Shown: positions 35,506-44,360 of the stretch, piece by piece
Layout of the letters: each line of letters starts with the position of its first letter
Numbering within the stretch: the stretch's first letter is position 1
DNA from: Thermohalobaculum sp039187815
GTDB lineage: Bacteria; Pseudomonadota; Alphaproteobacteria; Rhodobacterales; Rhodobacteraceae
Direction of reading: 5' to 3'
Length of the DNA: 64,000 nt
NCBI GenBank assembly: GCA_039187815.1
Contig: JBCCZI010000006.1
Location: 1 to 64,000 of the forward strand
The notes under the pieces: model-generated
Told to the model about the DNA's origin: nothing
Databases searched by the model: none
The model's input: only the letters and a program-made list of their open reading frames with translations
Position numbers and translations under genes: made by a program

Positions 35506-36513
35506 TTAAACTTCGGTTTTTACCTCGGGACGGCCGTCCTCTCCGAGATCGCGATAGGCGGGCCATCCGGGCAACGGATCGGCCTCGAAGACCCCGCGCA
35601 TCACAGCCCGCGCCACGCAATCGGCCGCCGCCGAGCCGAGCTGCATCAGGGCGCGGCTGTCCTTTGGGCCGGGCCTCTCTGCGGTCGACAGCACAAAGAC
35701 CGTGTCCCCATCAAAGGGCGCATGCACCGGGCGGATGGCGCGCGCAATGCCGTCCTGGGCCATCACCGCGATGCGCTCCGCCTCGGCGCGGGTCAGCCGC
35801 GCATCGGTGGCCACGACCGCAAGCGTCGTGTTGGGGCCAAGGCGCTGTGGCTCGGGATCGGACTGCGGGGCTGCCTTTGGCGGTGTCTGGCCGCCGAGCT
35901 CGCCGCGCCGCTCGAGCCACCAGGTCCAGAACACCCGGCTCCCCGGCATCAGGACCGAGCCGATGGGGTTGGCGATCGCCAGGGCGCCGACCACGCCCAC
36001 AGCGGTGGCTGCCGAGGCGGTGCCCGTGCCGCCCTTGACCGCGCCTGCCGTGGCTCCCAGACCCGCGCCGGCATTGCCGAGCCGGATCGCTGTGTCCGCT
36101 GCACCGACCGCCGCGTGGCCGAGCGCGAACCACGGTGGTGTGTCCCATTGCGCCGGCCCTCCGACGGCGAGATCGAACAGGATGGCCGCGGGCACGATGG
36201 GAACATGCAGGCCGGCCAGCGCGATCCCGCGCCCTTGGCGGCGCAGCGCGTCCATCACGCCCCCTGCCGCATCCAATCCAAAGGCCGAGCCGCCGGAAAG
36301 CACCACAGCATCGACGGTCTGTACTGTGCGCTCTGAGGCCAGAGCGGCCGTCTCACGCGTCCCTGGGGCGCCACCTCGGACATCCACCGCTGCGACAGCC
36401 GGGCGGTCGGGCAGGACGACCGTCACACCTGTGGTCAAGTCCCGGTCCTCGGCCTGGCCGACGCGCAGTCCTGCGACGTCGGTGATGGCGTTTTGCGGTC
36501 CCGGTTGATCCAC
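35506..36513 (-). CDS. P1 (DmpA)-family N-terminal nucleophile peptidase
   Basis: 335-residue protein of the DmpA/BapA-like P1 family, self-processing aminopeptidases. Family marks: 'NAITDVAGLRVGQAEDRDLTTGVTV' at the N-terminus, 'VLSGGSAFGLDAAGGVM', 'GNAGAGLGATAGAVKGGTGTASA' and 'LAVVATDARLTRAEAERIA'. Self-cleavage would expose a Ser/Thr nucleophile in the C-terminal half; I could not pin the residue with certainty. It sits between the phosphodiesterase gene (24 nt beyond that start) and the sua5 gene, all on the minus strand. Substrate unknown: short peptides or beta-amino acid peptides. Confidence 0.88.
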   Translation of the reverse strand: MDQPGPQNAITDVAGLRVGQAEDRDLTTGVTVVLPDRPAVAAVDVRGGAPGTRETAALASERTVQTVDAVVLSGGSAFGLDAAGGVMDALRRQGRGIALAGLHVPIVPAAILFDLAVGGPAQWDTPPWFALGHAAVGAADTAIRLGNAGAGLGATAGAVKGGTGTASAATAVGVVGALAIANPIGSVLMPGSRVFWTWWLERRGELGGQTPPKAAPQSDPEPQRLGPNTTLAVVATDARLTRAEAERIAVMAQDGIARAIRPVHAPFDGDTVFVLSTAERPGPKDSRALMQLGSAAADCVARAVMRGVFEADPLPGWPAYRDLGEDGRPEVKTEV

Positions 36514-36536
36514 GCGCTGCTCCCTCCCCTGAGTGG

Positions 36537-37520
36537 TTAGCCCGGGCGAGGGGCGGCGGCGCGCGCGAGGCGGTCGTTGATCGCGAGGCCAAGGCCGCGT
36601 CGCGGGATCGGTCCAACGGCGATGGTGCCGCCCGGCGCCGTCACGGCATCGAGGTTGCGCAGAGCGGCAAACAGGCGCGCCGCCGCTTCGGTCAGATCCC
36701 CGCTCTCGGACAGGCTCACGGCCGGGCCCGTGGCGGTGGGCGGAACGGGGCCGAGGCCGAGCCAGGCCTCGTCAGCCTCGGGACCGATCGCGTCGAGCCG
36801 AAGGCGCGCGCGCGGCGCATAATGACTCTGCAGCTGTCCAGGGGCTTGGATCGCGCCACCGGCCGCGGATTTCGGCACGGCGCCCAAGGACGCGGCCAAC
36901 TGCTCTTGGGTCAACCCGCCGGGCCGAAGGAGAATCGGCTGATCCTCGGCAAACCCGATGATCGTCGATTCGATCCCCACCGCACAGGGACCGGCATCGA
37001 GCACCGCCGTGACCTGCCCTTTGAGACCCTCCAGTACGTGGTCCGCTGTGGTTGGGCTGACCGCTCCTGAAGGGTTGGCCGATGGGGCAGCAAGGGGCAG
37101 GCCCGTCGCGGCTAGCAGCGCCTGTGCGACGGCATGGGCGGGCACCCGGACTGCGACTGTGGACAGGTCGGCATGGACGGGCGCCGCGAGGCCCGCATCG
37201 GCCCGGGCGGGCAGCACCAGCGTAAGCGGGCCCGGCCAGTGCCGCTCCGCCAAACGCGCGGCAGCGCCCGGCAAATCGACGAGACGCTCGGCCGCCGCCT
37301 GATCGGTGCAATGCACGATCAACGGGTTGTGGGCGGGGCGGCCCTTGGCGGCGAAAATGGCCGCTGTCGCTGCCTCTGAACGGGCATCCGCGCCGAGCCC
37401 ATAGACCGTCTCGGTCGGAAAGGCGACCAGCGCGCCGGTGCGCAACAGCCGGGCCGCCTCGGCGATGCCTGTCGCCGTTGCCTCCAGCCGTATCGTCCCA
37501 TCGTCGGCCCGGTCGGCCAT
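36537..37520 (-). CDS. sua5: L-threonylcarbamoyladenylate synthase (Sua5/YrdC family)
   Basis: Makes threonylcarbamoyl-AMP from threonine, bicarbonate and ATP, the first step of t6A modification of ANN-decoding tRNAs. The 327-residue long form has the YrdC core (about residues 10-200) with 'GALVAFPTETVYGLGADA', 'KGRPAHNPLIVH' and 'HWPGPLTLVLPA', then 'LAAPSANPSGAVSPTTA', and a C-terminal Sua5 domain starting near 'APGQLQSHYAPRARL'. ATG 37520 is chosen because GGGGA lies 8 nt upstream; a TTG at 37535 would add five residues. Divergent from the acyl-CoA dehydrogenase gene, 128 nt apart. Confidence 0.94.
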   Translation of the reverse strand: MADRADDGTIRLEATATGIAEAARLLRTGALVAFPTETVYGLGADARSEAATAAIFAAKGRPAHNPLIVHCTDQAAAERLVDLPGAAARLAERHWPGPLTLVLPARADAGLAAPVHADLSTVAVRVPAHAVAQALLAATGLPLAAPSANPSGAVSPTTADHVLEGLKGQVTAVLDAGPCAVGIESTIIGFAEDQPILLRPGGLTQEQLAASLGAVPKSAAGGAIQAPGQLQSHYAPRARLRLDAIGPEADEAWLGLGPVPPTATGPAVSLSESGDLTEAAARLFAALRNLDAVTAPGGTIAVGPIPRRGLGLAINDRLARAAAPRPG

Positions 37521-37648
37521 ATTACGGTTCCCCAAGATGATTGCGGCGACGGGTCGCCGCTTGCCTCCTGCCTTCCGCCCGCGCTATCCCCCATAACAAC
37601 GGTGTCCGCAAGCGCTGAGCATCGGGCGACCGATAGGGAGGACCCTCG

Positions 37649-39364
37649 ATGAGCTACCGTGCCCCCATCGCGGAGATGGAGTTCTGCGCCGATCTTGTCG
37701 GTCAAGCGAGCCTCGCCGAGACCGACCGCTTCGCCGAGGCCGGAGCGGAGACGCGCGCTCTGATCCTGGACGAGGCAGCGCGCATGGCCGAGGACATTTT
37801 GGTGCCACTCGACTTGGCCGGAGATCGGACGCCGGCGCGGCTCGAGAACGGTGTGGTGCGCACCTCACCCGGCTATGCCGACGGTTTTCGCGCCATCGCC
37901 GAGGGCGGCTGGATCGGCCTGGCCGCAGACCCCGAGAACGGAGGAATGGGCCTGCCGCAAAGCCTGGCGGTGATGGTCAACGAGATGCTGGCCTGCTCCT
38001 GCCTGTCGCTCTCGCTCTGCCCGCTGATGAGCCAGGGCCAGATCGAGGCGCTCGAGGCCCATGCCGCGCCGGACCTTGCCCGCCGGCTGGTGCCGCCGCT
38101 GGTCGAGGGGCGCTGGACCGGGACCATGAACCTCTCCGAGCCGCAAGCGGGCTCGGATGTGGGCGCGCTCTCGACCAAGGCCGAGGACAAGGGCGACGGC
38201 ACCTTCACCATCACCGGCCAGAAAATCTGGATTTCTTGGGGCGACCACGACATGGCCGAGAACATCGTGCATTTGGTGCTGGCCCGCCTCCCCGGTGCGC
38301 CGGTGGGCACCAAAGGGATCAGCCTCTTCGCCGTTCCGAAGTATCTGCCTGACGGCGACGGGAACCCGGGCACGCGCAACGCCGTGCGCACCATCAGCCT
38401 CGAGGAGAAGCTGGGGCTGCACGGTTCGCCCACTTGCGTCTTGGCCTATGAGGGTGCGACCGGTTGGCTCGTCGGGCCCGAACAGGGCGGCATGGCCGCG
38501 ATGTTCACGATGATGAACAATGCGCGCCTCGGCGTCGGCATTGAAGGCCTTGCGGTGGCCGAAGCGGCCACCCAAAAGGCGCTGGCCTATGCCGCCGAGC
38601 GCAAGCAGGGCCGCACGAGCGATGGTACGCCGACGATCTCCGGTCACCCGGATGTGCGGCGTATGCTGCTGACCATGGTCGCCCGCACCCGGGCCGCTCG
38701 GGCGATCTGCTATGATTGCGCGCTGTCGATCGATCTGGCGCGTGCGGCCGGCTCGGAGGAGGCACGCGCGCGCCACAATGCCCGCGCCGCCGTCCTCACG
38801 CCGATCGCCAAGGCCTATGGCACACAGACCGGGATCGAAGTCGCGGATATCGGCATTCAGGTGCACGGCGGCGTCGGCTATGTCGAGGACACGGGTGCTG
38901 CTCAGCTGTGGCGCGATGTGCGGGTCACGGCGATCTATGAGGGGACCAACGGCATCCAAGCCATGGATCTGGTGGGCCGCAAGCTGTCGCTCGACGGAGG
39001 CGCCGCCGTGCTCGGCCTGATCGGTGAGGTTGGTGAGACCGCCGAGGCCCTCGCCCGGGCAGGCGAAGGCGATTGGGTCGAGGCGCTCACCGCCGCCCGC
39101 ACGACCGCCGAGGCGGCCACCCAGTGGATGCTGGCCCAGGGCGAGATGGCGGATCGCTTCGCCGGAGCGGCTGCGTATCTGCGCATGATGGCCTTGGTGC
39201 TCGGCGCCCATCACCTGGCGCGCGCTGCGCTGCGCGACGCGACCCGGCGCCCGGTCGCTGCGTTTTTCGTCGGTCAGTTGCTTCCGCAGGTCCAGGGCGA
39301 AGCTGCGGCGGCCATGGCGGGCTCCGGCGCGCTCTATGACTGGGATCCGGCGGGGGCCGCGTGA
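37649..39364 (+). CDS. Acyl-CoA dehydrogenase (DmdC-like)
   Basis: 571-residue flavoenzyme, longer than ordinary acyl-CoA dehydrogenases and in the size range of the DmdC type (3-methylmercaptopropionyl-CoA dehydrogenase) with an extra C-terminal domain. Markers: 'MNLSEPQAGSDVGALSTKA' and 'TITGQKIWISWGDHD' of the FAD-binding core, and 'TAIYEGTNGIQAMDLVGRK' (near residue 430) with the catalytic glutamate. It heads an operon in which metallo-hydrolase, DUF6173 and isomerase-like genes follow with 4-nt overlaps. DMSP breakdown is one possible role; a general fatty or aromatic acyl-CoA is equally possible from this evidence. Confidence 0.9.
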   Translation: MSYRAPIAEMEFCADLVGQASLAETDRFAEAGAETRALILDEAARMAEDILVPLDLAGDRTPARLENGVVRTSPGYADGFRAIAEGGWIGLAADPENGGMGLPQSLAVMVNEMLACSCLSLSLCPLMSQGQIEALEAHAAPDLARRLVPPLVEGRWTGTMNLSEPQAGSDVGALSTKAEDKGDGTFTITGQKIWISWGDHDMAENIVHLVLARLPGAPVGTKGISLFAVPKYLPDGDGNPGTRNAVRTISLEEKLGLHGSPTCVLAYEGATGWLVGPEQGGMAAMFTMMNNARLGVGIEGLAVAEAATQKALAYAAERKQGRTSDGTPTISGHPDVRRMLLTMVARTRAARAICYDCALSIDLARAAGSEEARARHNARAAVLTPIAKAYGTQTGIEVADIGIQVHGGVGYVEDTGAAQLWRDVRVTAIYEGTNGIQAMDLVGRKLSLDGGAAVLGLIGEVGETAEALARAGEGDWVEALTAARTTAEAATQWMLAQGEMADRFAGAAAYLRMMALVLGAHHLARAALRDATRRPVAAFFVGQLLPQVQGEAAAAMAGSGALYDWDPAGAA

Positions 39365-40413
39365 GCCTCGCCGCCCGCCAGCCGCCGGAGCCCGAGCTGA
39401 CGCCACCAGAGCCGGGCGACGCCATTCCGGTTGCCGAGGGCGTGCTGTGGGCACGGCTGCCCTTGCCCATGGCGGCGCTGAACCACGTCAATGTCTATGC
39501 CCTCGACGATGGCCCGGACGGGTGGACGCTGGTCGACACCGGCATCGACTGGGGTGCTGGGCGCGCGGCCCTGGCCGCTCTGCGTACAGGCCCGCTCGGG
39601 GGGCGCCCGATCCACCGGGTCGTGCTGACCCACCACCACCCCGACCATATCGGGCAGGCGGGCCCCTTGGCGCTCGAGGGTGCCGAGATCGTCACCACCC
39701 GCATCGCCTGGCTGACCGGGCGGATGCTGCAGCTCGATGTGCAGGATCACCCGACCCATGGACAGATTGCCTTTCGCCGCGATGCGGGCGTGGATGCCGA
39801 CCGGCTCGAGGCCTATGCCAAGGAGCGTCCCTTCAACTTCGCCGATTGCGTGGCGTCGATTCCGCTCGGCTATCGCGCGGTCGACGAGGGTGACTGGATC
39901 GAAGCGGCCGGTCGGCGCTGGCAGGTGCGGCTTGGCGAAGGGCATGCCCCGGCGCATCTGACGCTGTGGTCCGAGGACGGCGCCTTGCTGCTCTCGGGGG
40001 ACCAAGTCCTGCCCGGCATCTCGCCCAATATCGGTGTTTATCCGACCGAGCCCGAGGCCGATCCCCTGGCCGGCTGGCTCGAGACCTGTCGGCGCTTTGC
40101 CGCCCTCGGCGCTGATCCCTTGGTGCTGCCTGGGCACAAGCGGCCCTTTCGCGGCTTGGCCCAGCGGCTGGCTCAGCTGATCGAGAACCATGACCACGCG
40201 CTCGAGCGGATCGAGGCCGCCCTGCGCACCGAACCGCTGAGCGCGGTCGGCCTCTTCCCGGCCCTCTATCGGCGCCCGATCGGCGATGGCGAGTATGGCC
40301 TGGCCATGGCCGAGGCCATCGCCCACGCCAACCATCTCTATTGCGCCGGGCGCGTCACCCGCCATCGCGGAACGGACGGGGCCTGGCTCTACCAACCAAT
40401 GGAGGCCGCATGA
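39361..40413 (+). CDS. Metallo-beta-lactamase-fold hydrolase
   Basis: 350-residue metallo-hydrolase. The zinc motif is 'LTHHHPDHIGQAG' (about residues 89-101), followed by 'EGHAPAHLTLW' and 'LLLSGDQVLP', which give the third histidine and bridging aspartate, and 'PLVLPGHKRPF'. A C-terminal helical winged-helix-like segment follows, as in LACTB2/glyoxalase II-like enzymes. The GTG start overlaps the stop of the dehydrogenase gene (GTGA, 39361-39364). A thioester or lactone hydrolysis step in the same catabolic path is plausible but not shown. Confidence 0.9.
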   Translation: MSLAARQPPEPELTPPEPGDAIPVAEGVLWARLPLPMAALNHVNVYALDDGPDGWTLVDTGIDWGAGRAALAALRTGPLGGRPIHRVVLTHHHPDHIGQAGPLALEGAEIVTTRIAWLTGRMLQLDVQDHPTHGQIAFRRDAGVDADRLEAYAKERPFNFADCVASIPLGYRAVDEGDWIEAAGRRWQVRLGEGHAPAHLTLWSEDGALLLSGDQVLPGISPNIGVYPTEPEADPLAGWLETCRRFAALGADPLVLPGHKRPFRGLAQRLAQLIENHDHALERIEAALRTEPLSAVGLFPALYRRPIGDGEYGLAMAEAIAHANHLYCAGRVTRHRGTDGAWLYQPMEAA

Positions 40414-40862
40414 CTGACCAGACTCGCACGGCGGCGCGCGCCGTTCGCGCCGATGCACCGGCCAGCGCCTCGGCCGAGAACCAGCCGCTGCCGGCGGCCC
40501 TCACCGCCAAGAGCCCGGCGCAGAAGAGCCCGGTGGAATGGGCCTATCAGCGCCTCGTGCTCTATATCCGCAAATTCGAGGAGAGCCTCGATGCGGAACA
40601 CGAGGTGGGTCTTGGCTTTGCCGGATCGGATGCGGGCACGCTGCACATCCAAGGGCTGGGCTATTTCGCTCCCGACATTCTCACGTTTTATGGCCGCGAT
40701 CCCTCGGGCATGCAGACCCATCTGGTGCAGCATGTGAGCCAGCTCAACGTGATGCTGAAGGCCGCGCCGAAGCAGGCCGAGACGCCCACGCGAATCGGCT
40801 TTGTGCTCTCGCAGGATCTCGAGGCGGGCATGGAGGACGGAGGCGGGGAGCCCTCAGCGTGA
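40410..40862 (+). CDS. DUF6173-like protein of unknown function
   Basis: 150-residue cytoplasmic protein. An Ala-rich N-terminus (1-38) is followed by 'SPVEWAYQRLVLYIRKFEESLDAEHEVGLGFAGSDAG' (short parts) and 'LHIQGLGYFAPDILTFYG', then 'THLVQHVSQLNVML', which recalls the DUF6173 family. There is no catalytic or membrane motif. ATGA overlap with the upstream metallo-hydrolase gene and GTGA overlap with the downstream isomerase-like gene show it belongs to the operon. Function unknown. Confidence 0.78.
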   Translation: MTDQTRTAARAVRADAPASASAENQPLPAALTAKSPAQKSPVEWAYQRLVLYIRKFEESLDAEHEVGLGFAGSDAGTLHIQGLGYFAPDILTFYGRDPSGMQTHLVQHVSQLNVMLKAAPKQAETPTRIGFVLSQDLEAGMEDGGGEPSA

Positions 40863-41452
40863 GCGCTGCCGAGCTTTCGCTTTGGTTCGACTTTGCCTCG
40901 ACCTACAGCTATCCGAGCGTGATGACGGCCGAAGCGCGTGCCGCGGCCCGTGGGCTCCGGCTGCGCTGGCGGCCCGTCCTGCTCGGTCCGATCTTCGCGG
41001 CCCAAGGATGGCGCGACTCGCCGTTCAACCTCTACCCCGCCAAGGGCCGCTATATGTGGCGCGATCTCGAGCGGATCTGCGCGACCGAGGGCTTGCCCTG
41101 GCGCCAACCCGAGATTTTTCCGGCCCACAGCCTCCTCGCCGCGCGCGTCTCGGTTGCAGGGCGTGAGACCCCCTGGCTCGGCGATTTTGTCCGCGGTGTC
41201 TTTCGCGCCCAATTCGCCGACGGGTCGGATATCGCCAAGCCGGAGACCCTGGCTGCGGTGCTCGCCGAGATCGGCGCGGGAGGCGAGGCTCTGGAGGCGG
41301 CGGCCAGCGAGCCCGTCAAACAAACGCTACGGGCCGAGGTCGCGGAGGCGCAGCGGCTGGGCCTGTTCGGCGCCCCCAGTTTCACCGTGGGCGAGGAGCT
41401 GTTTTGGGGCCATGATCGCATGGCGGCCGCGCTCGACTGGGCCGGGCGCTGA
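40859..41452 (+). CDS. DsbA-fold (2-hydroxychromene-2-carboxylate isomerase-like) protein
   Basis: 197-residue protein of the DsbA/kappa glutathione transferase fold: 'LSLWFDFASTYSYPSVMTAEARA' at the N-terminus and 'RLGLFGAPSFTVGEELFWGHDRM' near the C-terminus, with the cis-Pro loop GAPSF. The DsbA CxxC is absent (S-T-Y-S instead), as in isomerases of this group, which act on naphthalene-breakdown intermediates or use glutathione. GTG start overlaps the previous stop (40859-40862). Last gene of the operon; a real substrate cannot be named. Confidence 0.84.
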   Translation: MSAAELSLWFDFASTYSYPSVMTAEARAAARGLRLRWRPVLLGPIFAAQGWRDSPFNLYPAKGRYMWRDLERICATEGLPWRQPEIFPAHSLLAARVSVAGRETPWLGDFVRGVFRAQFADGSDIAKPETLAAVLAEIGAGGEALEAAASEPVKQTLRAEVAEAQRLGLFGAPSFTVGEELFWGHDRMAAALDWAGR

Positions 41453-41587
41453 GCCGTCCCGACCTGCGGCCACCCGCCCGGTGGTGCAATTGGGGGTTCG
41501 CCGCTATGGACTTGGCCCGCAGAGCGGAGCAGACAGCCATAGCGTCTCGGTCGGGCCCGGGATGCTTGCAGCGAAAGGAGACGGTCG

Positions 41588-41722
41588 ATGGGTGAGTACA
41601 AGCACGGATCCAAGGACATCACCGAGAACGTTCAGATGTTCAACGGCTTTCTGAAGGCCAGCGCGATCGTCTTTGGCATCGGCGCGGTGATCCTGATCTT
41701 CCTGGCCTTTGTCGGCACCTGA
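41588..41722 (+). CDS. aa3-type cytochrome c oxidase subunit IV
   Basis: 44-residue protein: soluble start 'MGEYKHGSKDITENVQMFNGFLKA' (read in two parts) followed by one membrane helix to the end. This is the small bacterial aa3 subunit IV (PF07835 type) known from Paracoccus and Rhodobacter oxidases, where it contacts subunits I and III. AGGAG lies 7 nt before the ATG. It stands alone, about 17 kb from the coxB-coxC operon; the short gap 41453-41587 should hold its promoter. Confidence 0.87.
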   Translation: MGEYKHGSKDITENVQMFNGFLKASAIVFGIGAVILIFLAFVGT

Positions 41723-41738
41723 CCGCCGGGACGGCCGT

Positions 41739-42986
41739 TCAGGCTAAGGCCTCGCGGGAGAGCGCGTGCCAAGCAGCATCCGAGCGGTCCAGCGCCTCAG
41801 ACAGCGGCGGGGCGGCCAAGCGCTCGCCATCCATGTCGATCAGCGCCAACTTGGCGAGTTTGTCGATGGCGTCGTCGATCTCGAAATCCACCTCGGCGCC
41901 GAACCGGTCGTGGAGCCAGCGCTCAATGCGGTGATCGAGCTCTGCCTGGGTCAGGGGCTCTCCGGCCCGGCGCAGCAGCGCATAGGCCAACAGCGCCTCT
42001 TTGACCTCCGAGTCCTCTGACGCGCCGATCAGCATGTCGAAAAATCCGGCATTGTTGGTGACGCTGTTGAAATAGGCGTTCTCGGCCACCTGCTTCTGAT
42101 AGCGCAGCTTTTGGCGCTCATACTTCACCCATTGGCGCAGCAGGAACCCGCCCAGCGCGCCGAGCCCCGAGAGCGCCGCCAGAGCCTGCTTGACCGCATC
42201 CTCCTCGACCGTGCCGGCGATCCCCAGATAGGCGCCGACCACCACCAGCAGCACCGAGAGGGCGGGCACGATGTTGAGCAGGATCGGCACCCCGCCCGCA
42301 AGGGCCGGCACCCCCAGGATCAGCTTGTCCCGCACGCTCATGACCACGCGAGCATTGGGGTAGAGCGTCCGCAGATCTGCCTGCGGGATGTCGCGGAACA
42401 GCTTGAGATAGATCCCGCCCGGGCGCAGCCGGTCCGCCTCGTGGCCCGCCGGCGCAAAGACCGGGTCGATACCGGCCACCAGGATCACATGCTCGAAGAC
42501 CGGCGCCTCGACTGTCTCGCGGCGGAGCCCGAACAGCTTTGGCACGGTTATGCTGCGTCCCCGTCGCCCGCGCCCATAGAACCGCAGCACGTCGAAGCCG
42601 TCCTCGGTGACCCGCACCTGGGCATTCACGCGCCCGGCGGCATCTTGGGCCGGGAGCAGCTCGTCCTGCTCGAGCGCCCGGAAATTGGCCGCCTGAATCG
42701 CCTCCTCGAGGGTCTCGAGAAAGGCGGCGCGCACAGGCGGATCGGCCGGCAGCGCGCCCTTGCCGGGCTGGTCGGGATTGAAACCGAGATAGAGTTCCTT
42801 CAGCCGCTCGCGCAGCTCGAAGAACTCGATGTGGAACAACAGGGTCAGCCGGCGGGCCAACGTGTCAAAGGCGTCGCGGGTCTCGCCCTCGGGCAGTTCC
42901 TCGGACAGCTTGGCCACCAGAACTCGCCGGCCGACGGGGATATAGCGCCCACGTGGCGGATGATCAGGGCTCGCCTCTGCGTCCAT
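41739..42986 (-). CDS. DUF3754 (TMEM143-like) membrane protein
   Basis: 415-residue protein. The N-terminal two-thirds is a soluble domain with 'PLFGLRRETVEAP'-like and 'RPGGIYLKLFRDIPQADLRTLYP' segments; two adjacent membrane helices follow (about residues 235-285, 'GVPILLNIVPALSVLLVVVGAYLGI' in parts), then a helical cytoplasmic tail with 'QKLRYQKQVAENAYFNSVTNNAGFFDML', the most conserved part of DUF3754. Function unknown; the family includes the mitochondrial protein TMEM143. ATG 42986 follows GGGGA; a TTG at 43016 would overlap the dipeptidase gene by 23 nt. Same strand, 7 nt after that gene. Confidence 0.82.
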   Translation of the reverse strand: MDAEASPDHPPRGRYIPVGRRVLVAKLSEELPEGETRDAFDTLARRLTLLFHIEFFELRERLKELYLGFNPDQPGKGALPADPPVRAAFLETLEEAIQAANFRALEQDELLPAQDAAGRVNAQVRVTEDGFDVLRFYGRGRRGRSITVPKLFGLRRETVEAPVFEHVILVAGIDPVFAPAGHEADRLRPGGIYLKLFRDIPQADLRTLYPNARVVMSVRDKLILGVPALAGGVPILLNIVPALSVLLVVVGAYLGIAGTVEEDAVKQALAALSGLGALGGFLLRQWVKYERQKLRYQKQVAENAYFNSVTNNAGFFDMLIGASEDSEVKEALLAYALLRRAGEPLTQAELDHRIERWLHDRFGAEVDFEIDDAIDKLAKLALIDMDGERLAAPPLSEALDRSDAAWHALSREALA

Positions 42987-42993
42987 CGCTGCG

Positions 42994-44061
42994 CTATTCC
43001 CCAGCTGCCCGGTCAAGCGCCCGCAGCCAGTTCTCGCGGCAGATCTTCGCGATCAGTGCCTCGCCATAGCTGGCCTGGCGCATGGCCGCCACAAGCCGCC
43101 CCAACCCTGTGACGTCGCCGATCTCGTTCGGCAGCTCGCACCCGTCGAAATCCGAGCCCAGCGCGACCCCATCCTCACCCAAACGCTCGAGCAGGTGATC
43201 GAGATGGCGCAACATCATCTCGATTGGCGTGTCGTTCTCGTGTCGGCAATCGGGCCGCAGGAAACAGACATGGAAGTTCAACCCGACCAGACCGGCGCTC
43301 TCGGCCACCGCGTCGAGCTGGCGATCGGTCAGGTTGCGCGCATTGGGTGAGACCGCATGTGCGTTCGAATGCGACGCAATGAGCGGCCGCGAGGCGATCC
43401 GGGCGACATCCCAAAACCCGGCCTCGCTGAGATGGGCGAGGTCCACCAGGATGCCGAGCGCTTCGCAGGCGCGCACCAGATGGTGGCCAGCCTCGGTCAG
43501 CCCGGATCCGAGCTCGATCTGGGGCCGATAGGACATAGGCGCGCCTTCCCCGAAGGCGTTCGGCCGTGACCAAACCAGCCCCAAGGAGCGCAACCCGGCG
43601 GCGTGGAGCACCTCGAGCGTGTCGAGATTGGTGTCGATGCATTCGGCGCCCTCGATATGAGGCACCATGGCGATGCGATCGGCGGCCATGGCGGAGCGCA
43701 CTTCGTCGGCCGAGAGGCAGATCGCCACGTCTTGCGGATGTCTCCGCGCCAGACGCTGCATCCGCGCGAACAGCGCCATGGTGAAGGCCAAAGCCGTCGG
43801 CTGGTCCACCGGTCGGAAATGGGCCGGATCCACGCGGTCATAGGGGGTGTCGAGGTCATGCACCCGGGCCGGCGTGTACATGGCAAAGAGCCCACCGGCA
43901 AAGCCGCCCTGGCGCGCGCGGGGCAGGTCGATGTCGAGATCGGGCGCGCCGGCTCCGAAATCGAGCGCCGTCTTGGTCCGCTCGGCCACCTCAAGCTTCA
44001 GCAGCGTGTCGTTGTGCCCGTCGAACACCGAAACCGGCGGGGTGGCGAAGCGGTCGTGCAT
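42994..44061 (-). CDS. Membrane dipeptidase (M19 renal dipeptidase family)
   Basis: 355-residue binuclear zinc dipeptidase. Zinc ligands appear in order: 'FDGHNDTLLK' (HxD), 'MVPHIEGAECI' (Glu), 'ILVDLAHLSEAGFWD' (His) and 'PLIASHSNAHAV' (His), with 'GVALGSDFDGCE' as the general-acid Asp. No signal peptide, so cytoplasmic in this bacterium. Start at ATG 44061 because AGGAGG is 8 nt upstream; ATG 44094, with AGGA at 8 nt, would add 11 residues. It probably turns over small dipeptides; followed closely by the DUF3754 gene. Confidence 0.92.
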   Translation of the reverse strand: MHDRFATPPVSVFDGHNDTLLKLEVAERTKTALDFGAGAPDLDIDLPRARQGGFAGGLFAMYTPARVHDLDTPYDRVDPAHFRPVDQPTALAFTMALFARMQRLARRHPQDVAICLSADEVRSAMAADRIAMVPHIEGAECIDTNLDTLEVLHAAGLRSLGLVWSRPNAFGEGAPMSYRPQIELGSGLTEAGHHLVRACEALGILVDLAHLSEAGFWDVARIASRPLIASHSNAHAVSPNARNLTDRQLDAVAESAGLVGLNFHVCFLRPDCRHENDTPIEMMLRHLDHLLERLGEDGVALGSDFDGCELPNEIGDVTGLGRLVAAMRQASYGEALIAKICRENWLRALDRAAGE

Positions 44062-44360
44062 CGGTCTGACCTCCTCAGCCTCGGGCGCTGTCATGAGAGG
44101 GTCCTGACGCCGGGGTGACCGGTGGAACCTCTCACGCAGATGGGGTCGCCGCATATGGCCCAGGGGCGGGCGCTGCGGTGACATGCGCAAGATCGTTGCT
44201 GAGAGGCCAAAAGGTCAACCCCTGCCGGTCTCTGCGCCGCCTTCTGGCGGCAACCGGGTCGCCCCTGCGGCCGGGGCGTTGCCGCGATGCCCCTTTGCGG
44301 TGGCCGCCGAGCGGCGCAAGGCCGTAAGAGATCGCGGACCGACCTCTGATTCGCCTGGTC
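44062..44360. other. Non-coding gap with two tandem stem-loops
   Basis: The 299-nt stretch between the dipeptidase start and the aminotransferase stop has no convincing gene on either strand. It contains two perfect GC hairpins: GCCGCC/GGCGGC (44236-44251, 4-nt loop) and CGCCCC/GGGGCG (44260-44278, 7-nt loop). Neither is followed by a U-tract on the minus strand. They may end or protect the aminotransferase mRNA; TTGACC on the minus strand nearer the dipeptidase could be a -35 element without a clear -10. Confidence 0.4.
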
